A stretch of 5,136 bases of DNA from Spirochaetaceae bacterium (GTDB taxonomy: Bacteria; Spirochaetota; Spirochaetia; Treponematales; Breznakiellaceae): positions 1 through 5,136 of the forward strand of contig JAITKD010000195.1 of the NCBI GenBank assembly GCA_031278575.1, in the 5' to 3' direction. The position numbers and the translations under genes were made by a program. Each line of letters opens with the position of its first letter. The first letter of the stretch is position 1. This document shows positions 1 to 5,136 of this stretch, in pieces. The notes below the pieces were generated by a model that worked only from the letters and a program-made list of their open reading frames with translations, searched no databases and was not told the DNA's origin.

Positions 1-344
1 CTGTTCCCGACAAAATTGATCCGGCTGACAATGGGCCGTTCGGTGACGGCAAACCGGAGGATCACCTCGGTTCCCAGGGCGTCCGCCGGCACGGCGCTGG
101 GGGAAATCTCGGTAAAATATTCCAGGGCGTAGAGCTGCCCCTGGATTTCCCAGAACACGTCATCATTAAAAAGGCGTCCCCGGTAGGATTCCGTGAGGCC
201 TTCCAGGTCTGAAAGTTTTACATGTTTAAGACCGGTAAAAACAATATCCTTAATCGGTTTACCCTGATACCACTCCGCTGATTCCTGGGGAAAACCGGCA
301 CACACTACCACCGCGGCCAACAAAACAACAAAGGCTAAACGCAT
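1..344 (-). CDS. bamA: BamA, outer-membrane beta-barrel assembly factor (5' part only)
   Basis: BamA is the core of the machine that folds and inserts beta-barrel proteins into the outer membrane. Its periplasmic POTRA domains receive substrates and a C-terminal barrel sits in the membrane. The window holds the first 114 codons plus 2 nt; the rest lies beyond the left edge. Residues 1-17 form a signal peptide: Arg2, a hydrophobic stretch at about 3-14, then Cys-Ala-Gly. POTRA 1 spans about 31-102, opening with IKDIVFTGLKHV and containing the helix-strand element DVFWEIQGQLYALEYFTEI. The VTERPIVSRINFVGN segment (100-114) is the typical POTRA 1/POTRA 2 junction, with the recurring 'I-x-F-x-GN' start of a POTRA. 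The start is ATG at 344, with AAGGAG 5 nt upstream. The gene lies 40 nt downstream of tamB on the same strand, so cotranscription is likely. A TamA or other Omp85 protein would share this architecture; the BamA call rests on the POTRA sequence and remembered treponemal gene order. Confidence 0.9.
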   Translation of the reverse strand, partial: MRLAFVVLLAAVVVCAGFPQESAEWYQGKPIKDIVFTGLKHVKLSDLEGLTESYRGRLFNDDVFWEIQGQLYALEYFTEISPSAVPADALGTEVILRFAVTERPIVSRINFVGN

Positions 345-349
345 CTACG

Positions 350-355
350 CTCCTT
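350..355 (-). promoter_or_regulatory. Shine-Dalgarno site of bamA
   Basis: AAGGAG on the minus strand, followed by a 5-nt spacer (CGTAG) and the ATG at 344. It is a near-perfect match to the anti-Shine-Dalgarno sequence and fixes the bamA start. It lies wholly in the 40-nt tamB-bamA gap, so bamA has its own strong ribosome entry and does not depend on translational coupling to tamB. Confidence 0.85.
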
Positions 356-384
356 GAATAACCCCTTCGGGCTTTTTTTTCACA

Positions 385-3300
385 TTAAAACGATCTGGTC
401 CAGGTTAAGGTAATGGAATTATCGTTTATATACCAATTTTCCGGGTGTGTGGGAATAAAATCCCACCGGATATTAAACAGGGGAGTTTCCAGCTCCACTC
501 CGATGTCCGGTTCAAACGTTAAACCCCCCCAGGTGGTTTTGTTTTTATCATACCGAAAAGACAGCATTGATTGAACAAACATATCCCGTCCTATGTATTT
601 ACCAAAAAAAACAGTTGTATTATCAAAATAGTTACCAACCCCGTTAATTCTGTCAACCGTGCCCTGAAGCCCCGCGGCCTGGAAAAAGGCGTTCTGGAGC
701 ACCTGGGTACGGACCGAAAACATATCGAGGTGTAAAAAGTTCCGAATCTGCCGCTCAAGACGCCGTACCACACTGAACTGGGCCAGCAAATCGGTGGTTG
801 AATTCACAAAAGCCCGTTGAATTGCCCCGGTGGACTCGTCTACCGAGCTGCCGGTAAGATTTTGCCCTAAAAGGGCGAGAATTTCCATCTGGGAAAGGGG
901 TGGGCTGGACTCAAACCGGGCGGTAAAAGACAAAAGAGGGGCGTTTTCCACAAACATGGATATGGTTACCGGCCCTTCGCTGGTCCGGTCCCGGACTTCC
1001 GCCCTGACGGTTATCCGGGGATCAAACTGAATTTCGTTCTCCCGGAAGGTCAGGAGCCCTTCCCGGATATAAAAACTCCGCTCGAAGTAAAAAATTTCCC
1101 CGCTTCGGATTTTAACGTCGCTGGTCAGGGAAAAACGCCGGGCCAGGGTGTCCGCGGTAACTCTGACTTTGGTTCCCATATCCACGTTGGCCTGGAGTAT
1201 GGGAAATTCGGCGCTGGGATACACAAATTCCACTTTTTGGCCGGTGGTGACCCGGATATCCAGAACGACCGGCGGCGCGGCCCGGGAAAACATATCCACC
1301 CCCGCGGCCTGGACAATTTCATCGGTATTCAGGCTGATTTCCGTATCATGGGCGGTTAAATCCCCGGAGATACTAAAAACGAGGTTCTCCATGGCGAGGT
1401 TTAAAAAACCCGACGCGCTGCCGTGGGCAAGAAAACCGGTAATATCAAAACTATAGGGAATGGGCGTTTTCTGGGGAACCCGGACATCGATGCTGAAAAT
1501 ATTTGGTACCCACCGGTCAAACCGGAACCAGCCCCGCGCCTCTCCCGCGCCCCCGCCCACAGTGGCCGGTACGGGCCCAAAAGTCATTTCGTTTCCTTCG
1601 ATAGTAATGGAAAAGGGGACGGGCATAATATCCTTGCTGATATAAGCGGGAACCTGGAGCCGGACGCTGTTTCCCCGGGCCTGGCCGAAAAATTCGGGGT
1701 CCCACAAGGGGCCCCGGATTTCCAGATCGGCGTTTACATAACCGCCTGAAAGACCGATTTCCACCTGCCGGGGAACAAAATTCCAGAGGCTTTTAAGGTC
1801 CACATACAGATCCGAAGTCCGGGCGTCGATTGTTTTGGAAGTAATAGTCCCGATCAGGGAGCCCTGGATGGGGGATGGACTGGAAAGTCCCGCGTAAAAA
1901 TCCCCGCCGTCGTCTATTTGAAAACGGATCATATTCCGGGGGCCCCCGGAAAGGGAAAGCACCGGACCGTTCCGGGAAAAAACCACATCAAAGGGCTTAT
2001 CCGAACGCAGCGTATCTATCCGGGCTTCTGAAACATGGACGGCGCCGCTTATATACTCCATGGCCCCGCGGAAGCCCAGCCAGGAACCCGAAGGGCCGGT
2101 TTCGGCGTCCATGGTAAAGGCAAGGTCAATATCTTTTCCGGCGGCGGCGCCCCGGATAGTGGCTGCCGTTTCCATCCGGGGCCGGGAACGGTTAAGCCGG
2201 AATTCGGGCATGAGCGCCTCAAGCCCGGCATAGTGAATCCGTACATCCCGAAGGAAAAATTCCTCATCATCCAGCGCCGCGGAAGCGGAAGCCCGCAGTT
2301 CGGCATCCTGAATTCTCGCGCTCAGGGAACCAAGGTTGATATGGGCCTGAAAGGACTCCGCGGAATTCCAGGAGAGCCGCATATCCCCGTCGGCAACCGC
2401 GTTATAGGAATTGGACATAACCCGGCCCAACTGGGCCTGGAAAACGATGAGCCGCAGATCAAGTTTTTTTTCCCGGTACCCGGTTTCCAGAACATACCGT
2501 TCGTTCCCCTGATCTTCCTCCACGCTGAGGGTTCCTGAAAAACCGGAGAAATCCCGTTCCCAGGAAAGCATTGCTTTCCCGGTTAAGGGGCCCTTGCCGT
2601 CGTCAAAATAGATCATGGGGAAGAGGGCGCCGTCCTGATCGGCCCCGCCTGTGGCCCGAAACACGGCTCCGGGGGAGGCGGGGGTTGAAAGATCCAAAAT
2701 TTCAAACTTATCCACATCAAAGGACCAGAATTGGGGGGAATCATACCGGAGGGCGCTGAGAAAACTCAGCCGGGCGTATTGGCCGCGAAAGGGGATGGGC
2801 ACATCCTGCGCTTCGATGTAACCTGAATACCCGCTTTGACCGGCGGCGGTGATATAGGCCCGCAGCCCGTAGGAACCCTGGATGCTTATTGACCGGGAGT
2901 CGAGGACGATCCCCTCCAAAAAATAGGAAAGATCCTGGTAGTTGGCCATCATGGAGAAGGTCAGTTCCCGGGGATTGGAAAAATCCGCGTACCCGTTAAA
3001 CAGAAACCCCCCGTCCGCCCAGCTTATCCGGCCTTCGGTGAGATCAAACCGCTGATCCGTCCCGGAAAGGGAGATAAGACCGACCACGCTCTGAACCCCC
3101 TCATAGGCGATGACAAGCCGGGGGGCGTTGTAGAGGATATGCTCAAAATCGGTGGTAAGGAATATTTCGGTGGTAATGGCCGTATCTTCCTGGATATTCT
3201 GGAGGATGCCGGGCAATACCGGTTCCCGGACAAAAGGTTTGGCCATTTCCGCCAGATCCGCGGCGGAAAAGGAATCCAGCATAAAACTGGCCTCTATCTG

Positions 3301-4869
3301 CCGGGGTTCATAACCGGCGGACCCCTCAAAGGACAGGGAACTGAGGCGCACCCCCTCATAGGATTCCAGGCCGGTAAACCGGAGGGCGGAAAGGGAAAAA
3401 TTAAAATCCCCGCCGGAGGGGAAGAGGGACACATCCAGGGCGGTCAGTTGGACCTTGCCCAGGGTGACGGTTTCTCCGAAGATGTTAATTTCCCTTCCCT
3501 GGGAAGTCAGGGTGAAATCCGCGGTACACCCTTCGTTGCCGGAAAGGCTCAGATCCGAGAAGACCAGCCTGCCGTTGGGGGCCAGGGGTTTAAGCCCTAT
3601 ATCCCCCTGAAAACTGACTTCCCCCCGGATCGGCAGGTTTCCCGGAAAAGCCGGAATTCCGGGGCCGGTGTTTTTTGAACCGGAACTCCGGGGAATTCCG
3701 CAGTAAAATTGCTCCACATGAACGGCCTTTTCATCCCCCTGGGCTTTGATTTCAAAAGAACTGGTTCCCATGGAAACGCCGGGGGGTACCGCCCCGGAAA
3801 GATCGGCCCGGTACTGTATCTTTTCCGGGGAATTGGCGGTAAGGGAGGCGCCGCCGGAAACGGTCATGGCCAGCCAGGGGTTGTATTTTCTCCAGGAACC
3901 AGAAAGGGACAGCATCTCCCGGAGCGGAAACTGATCGCAGTTGAACAGGGCGGCCAGTTCTCCCGATTGAACGCCATAATCCAGGGAAAAATCAAAGGGA
4001 AGCCCCCCCGGAACGTTCCTGACGGCTATGGTGTTATCCGCCAGGGAAGCCTGGAGGGTCAGGGAGTGAAAGCGGAAACGGTTCCCCCACAAAGCCGGGA
4101 TGGTAAAAACGGCGCTTCCCCCGCTCAGATCGGCGGCGCAGGTCCCGGAAATCCTCACGCTCATTTGCGCGGTAAAGGGGTCGTCGAAGATGCCGGAAAG
4201 GGATACCCCGGCGTTCCCCTTTCCCTGCACCGAGACGATTTTGTCCTCTACCGACACGTCAAGGTTCAGTCCCTGGGCCCGGTATACGTTCAGTTTGTTT
4301 TTTACAGTCACCCCGCCGTTTCTTATCCTGAAAAGGACACGCTCGGGGATCAGGGCGGTAAGGTCCTCCGGGAAACCGTACCGCTGAAAATCGGAGGAGC
4401 CAAACAGCCTTCCGGCAAAGTCCGCCAGATCCCGATCCCGCTCCGTATCGATACTGATAACGGGGCTGTCGATCCGGACGGATTGAATAGCCTGGGGTTT
4501 TTTCCTGAGCAGATCCAGCAGGGAATAGGAAATACGGAACCGGGATATAAACAAAACGGGGGCCGTCCCGGAATCCGGGTTGTCCTGTTTTTCCGCGATA
4601 CGGATATTCCGTATGTCCAGGGAGCCGAAAATCGAGGGGCTGATGGAGGAATAAAAGATCTTTCTGCCGATGTAATTTTCCACCCTGCCGATAAGCTCAT
4701 CCCGGATTTTTTCCATCCGGGTTTGAAGATTTTTCTGCACCGGCCGCAACACCAGGGTAGTCAGAATAACAAGAACGATAAAAATGAGAATTTCGCACCA
4801 TATATAAAGCCGGGGCCCCGTTTTATTATCCACCTGTTTATCTGACCCTGGTTTCGTGAAAACCAACAC
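385..4869 (-). CDS. tamB: TamB-family (DUF490) AsmA-like envelope protein
   Basis: TamB-type proteins are anchored in the inner membrane and cross the periplasm as a long beta-rich groove. They take part in outer-membrane protein assembly and, with other AsmA-like proteins, in phospholipid transport to the outer membrane. This 1494-residue copy is complete and somewhat longer than E. coli TamB (about 1259). Seen here: a charged cytoplasmic tail (1-20); one transmembrane helix (about 21-41); a short helical stretch (45-66); an AsmA-like N-terminal motif (67-91, IGRKIFYSSISPSIFG then DIRNIRI); about 1000 residues of alternating beta pattern; and the TamB C-terminal domain from about 1110 to the end. 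That domain contains GEIFYFERSFYIREG (1257-1271), a TFRENEIQFDPRI run, and SSPPLSQMEILALLGQ (1321-1336). The protein ends TLTWTRSF. The start is GTG: an in-frame TAA lies two codons upstream, AAGGA is 6 nt away, and the next Met (residue 52) would remove the membrane anchor. It is first in a likely tamB-bamA operon. The precise cargo here is unknown. Confidence 0.93.
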   Translation of the reverse strand: MLVFTKPGSDKQVDNKTGPRLYIWCEILIFIVLVILTTLVLRPVQKNLQTRMEKIRDELIGRVENYIGRKIFYSSISPSIFGSLDIRNIRIAEKQDNPDSGTAPVLFISRFRISYSLLDLLRKKPQAIQSVRIDSPVISIDTERDRDLADFAGRLFGSSDFQRYGFPEDLTALIPERVLFRIRNGGVTVKNKLNVYRAQGLNLDVSVEDKIVSVQGKGNAGVSLSGIFDDPFTAQMSVRISGTCAADLSGGSAVFTIPALWGNRFRFHSLTLQASLADNTIAVRNVPGGLPFDFSLDYGVQSGELAALFNCDQFPLREMLSLSGSWRKYNPWLAMTVSGGASLTANSPEKIQYRADLSGAVPPGVSMGTSSFEIKAQGDEKAVHVEQFYCGIPRSSGSKNTGPGIPAFPGNLPIRGEVSFQGDIGLKPLAPNGRLVFSDLSLSGNEGCTADFTLTSQGREINIFGETVTLGKVQLTALDVSLFPSGGDFNFSLSALRFTGLESYEGVRLSSLSFEGSAGYEPRQIEASFMLDSFSAADLAEMAKPFVREPVLPGILQNIQEDTAITTEIFLTTDFEHILYNAPRLVIAYEGVQSVVGLISLSGTDQRFDLTEGRISWADGGFLFNGYADFSNPRELTFSMMANYQDLSYFLEGIVLDSRSISIQGSYGLRAYITAAGQSGYSGYIEAQDVPIPFRGQYARLSFLSALRYDSPQFWSFDVDKFEILDLSTPASPGAVFRATGGADQDGALFPMIYFDDGKGPLTGKAMLSWERDFSGFSGTLSVEEDQGNERYVLETGYREKKLDLRLIVFQAQLGRVMSNSYNAVADGDMRLSWNSAESFQAHINLGSLSARIQDAELRASASAALDDEEFFLRDVRIHYAGLEALMPEFRLNRSRPRMETAATIRGAAAGKDIDLAFTMDAETGPSGSWLGFRGAMEYISGAVHVSEARIDTLRSDKPFDVVFSRNGPVLSLSGGPRNMIRFQIDDGGDFYAGLSSPSPIQGSLIGTITSKTIDARTSDLYVDLKSLWNFVPRQVEIGLSGGYVNADLEIRGPLWDPEFFGQARGNSVRLQVPAYISKDIMPVPFSITIEGNEMTFGPVPATVGGGAGEARGWFRFDRWVPNIFSIDVRVPQKTPIPYSFDITGFLAHGSASGFLNLAMENLVFSISGDLTAHDTEISLNTDEIVQAAGVDMFSRAAPPVVLDIRVTTGQKVEFVYPSAEFPILQANVDMGTKVRVTADTLARRFSLTSDVKIRSGEIFYFERSFYIREGLLTFRENEIQFDPRITVRAEVRDRTSEGPVTISMFVENAPLLSFTARFESSPPLSQMEILALLGQNLTGSSVDESTGAIQRAFVNSTTDLLAQFSVVRRLERQIRNFLHLDMFSVRTQVLQNAFFQAAGLQGTVDRINGVGNYFDNTTVFFGKYIGRDMFVQSMLSFRYDKNKTTWGGLTFEPDIGVELETPLFNIRWDFIPTHPENWYINDNSITLTWTRSF

Positions 4870-4875
4870 GCCTTA

Positions 4876-4880
4876 TCCTT
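4876..4880 (-). promoter_or_regulatory. Shine-Dalgarno site of tamB, supports the GTG start
   Basis: AAGGA on the minus strand, 6 nt before the GTG at 4869. A second AAGG (4874-4871) sits too close to act. The in-frame TAA at 4875-4873 rules out any longer protein in this frame, so this site and the GTG together decide the start. Confidence 0.75.
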
Positions 4881-4894
4881 GTTTATCAAAACAT

Positions 4895-4900
4895 ATCATA
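4895..4900 (-). promoter_or_regulatory. Candidate -10 element for tamB-bamA
   Basis: TATGAT differs from the sigma-70 consensus TATAAT at one base and lies 25 nt before the GTG start. The matching -35 (TTCTTA, 18-bp spacer) fits only three of six positions. Other AT-rich hexamers nearby, such as TAGAAT at 4918-4913, could serve instead, so this is a best guess among several. Confidence 0.3.
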
Positions 4901-4932
4901 AAAGGATATAAAATTCTATAAGAATGCCGCTA

Positions 4933-4950
4933 AAAAACCGGCTGGTTTTT
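4933..4950. repeat. Perfect 7-bp inverted repeat in the divergent region
   Basis: AAAAACC and GGTTTTT arms (4933-4939 and 4944-4950) flank a 4-nt GGCT loop. It could be read as a small hairpin with a U-tract on either strand, or as an operator. The stem has only two G-C pairs, so as an intrinsic terminator it would be weak, and no gene ends here. A binding site or an insulator between the two divergent units is the more natural reading, but no function is shown. Confidence 0.5.
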
Positions 4951-5029
4951 CAATAGCCCCATACATACATATCGGTAAAGAGGCCCCGGAATTGTATTTT
5001 TCCGGCGTTTATGATAGGACGGATGGAAC

Positions 5030-5136
5030 ATGAAGATAATTCCCAATTTCGCCGTCTTCGAGGGGGGGGACGGGACCGGCACTACCACCCAGATGGGCCT
5101 TCTGGAGCGGCGTTTCGCCGGGGCCAGGCCGGTTTT
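5030..5136 (+). CDS. tmk: Thymidylate kinase (dTMP kinase), N-terminal fragment
   Basis: Thymidylate kinase phosphorylates dTMP to dTDP with ATP in the cytoplasm, the step that commits thymidine nucleotides to dTTP and DNA synthesis. Only 35 codons plus 2 nt are in the window; the gene runs off the right edge. The visible part is the first beta strand (NFAVFEGG, residues 6-13), then the P-loop EGGDGTGTTTQ (11-21), then the start of helix 1 (MGLLERRF, 22-29). The E-G-x-D-G-x-G spacing and trailing T-T-Q are typical of dTMP kinases. Oddly, the P-loop Lys is Thr, and the residue after E-G is Gly rather than the usual Ile/Leu, encoded in a G8 tract. The start is ATG at 5030; an in-frame TAG at 5015 blocks extension, and no other in-frame start precedes it. 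The ribosome site is weak (AGGA at 5016-5019, 10 nt away, or GGA at 5021-5023). A related P-loop nucleotide kinase is the main alternative. Confidence 0.87.
   Translation, partial: MKIIPNFAVFEGGDGTGTTTQMGLLERRFAGARPV

Larger units (their letters stand above)
4870..5029. promoter_or_regulatory. Divergent tamB-bamA / tmk intergenic promoter region
   Basis: This 160-bp gap between two divergent starts must hold the promoters of both, unless tamB is also read from elsewhere. The part nearest tamB (about 4881-4925) is very AT-rich. The best -10 match for tamB is TATGAT (4900-4895, minus strand); it would start transcription near 4888 and leave the AAGGA site in a roughly 20-nt leader. Its -35 is poor (TTCTTA at 4924-4919, 18-bp spacer). 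For tmk, TATGAT at 5010-5015 on the plus strand is the nearest -10 match, but it would give a leader of only about 8 nt and no good -35 is visible. I see no coding potential here and no tRNA or riboswitch structure. Confidence 0.5.

Noticed and set aside
299..302. Lipoprotein signal (lipobox cysteine) at BamA residue 15
   Set aside because: The residues before Cys15 are Val-Val-Val; even relaxed spirochaetal lipoboxes need a small residue just before the Cys, and BamA is normally cleaved by signal peptidase I.
345..384. Transcription terminator ending the tamB transcript before bamA
   Set aside because: The T8 run is on the plus strand; in the tamB mRNA it reads as A8 preceding a weak hairpin with no U-tract after it. 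The gap is only 40 nt and holds the bamA ribosome site, which fits an operon.
3651..3662. Perfect 12-bp palindrome CCGGAATTCCGG
   Set aside because: It lies in tamB codons for Pro-Gly-Ile-Pro-type sequence and is expected given the great abundance of CCGG and GGAATTCC-like strings here; nothing around it suggests a site.
2035..3678. Further plus-strand open frames (2035-2538, 3139-3678) that could be antisense genes
   Set aside because: They share the same antisense register as the frame at 3709 and have the same Gly/Pro-rich shadow composition, with no credible ribosome sites or family resemblance.
4350..4700. A 116-codon minus-strand frame overlapping tamB near its 5' end
   Set aside because: It is an out-of-frame reading of the tamB coding strand with Pro/Ser/Arg-rich composition and no recognisable domain; tamB covers the whole stretch.
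3709..4845. A 378-codon open frame on the plus strand, opposite the 5' quarter of tamB
   Set aside because: It is in exact codon register with tamB on the other strand. In that register stops arise only from TTA, CTA and TCA codons of tamB, which are rare with its GC-leaning third positions. Its product is low in hydrophobic core pattern, rich in Gly, Pro, Lys and Arg, and matches no family I know. The tamB reading is a clear conserved protein.
1..5136. CRISPR arrays, insertion sequences, tRNA or rRNA genes, prophage or integration marks
   Set aside because: Read on both strands, there are no spaced direct repeats, transposase motifs, terminal inverted repeats or cloverleaf-like segments; nearly all the DNA is accounted for by three housekeeping-type genes.

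Overview
The window looks like ordinary core chromosome of a spirochaete, most likely a Treponema or close relative. The gene order is a large TamB-family gene followed at once by bamA, as I recall for T. pallidum tp0325-tp0326. The ribosome-binding sites are purine-rich, the base composition is roughly balanced to GC-leaning, and the N-terminal BamA and thymidylate kinase sequences have a treponemal look. The genus is an inference from memory, not from a search.

Layout, left to right. Positions 1-344 (minus strand) hold the 5' end of bamA: a signal peptide, all of POTRA 1 and the start of POTRA 2. A 40-nt gap (345-384) carries the bamA ribosome-binding site. Positions 385-4869 (minus) are one complete 1494-codon gene for a TamB-family, AsmA-like envelope protein, starting at GTG. 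Positions 4870-5029 are a 160-bp divergent intergenic region with an AT-rich block and several small inverted repeats. Positions 5030-5136 (plus) hold the first 35 codons of thymidylate kinase (tmk), cut by the window edge.

How they work together. tamB and bamA are almost certainly cotranscribed leftward. BamA folds and inserts beta-barrel proteins into the outer membrane. TamB is anchored in the inner membrane and spans the periplasm as a long beta-rich groove; it is linked to outer-membrane protein assembly and to phospholipid transport. No tamA is visible, which fits the model that BamA is TamB's outer-membrane partner in spirochaetes. tmk, divergently transcribed, makes dTDP for DNA synthesis and has no obvious functional tie to the pair.

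I did not find a new biological system here. The most useful second looks are the tmk P-loop, where the usual lysine is threonine and a G8 tract encodes part of the loop; the dyads in the divergent promoter region; and the very high density of CCGG. Long open frames on the plus strand opposite tamB are shadows caused by codon bias.
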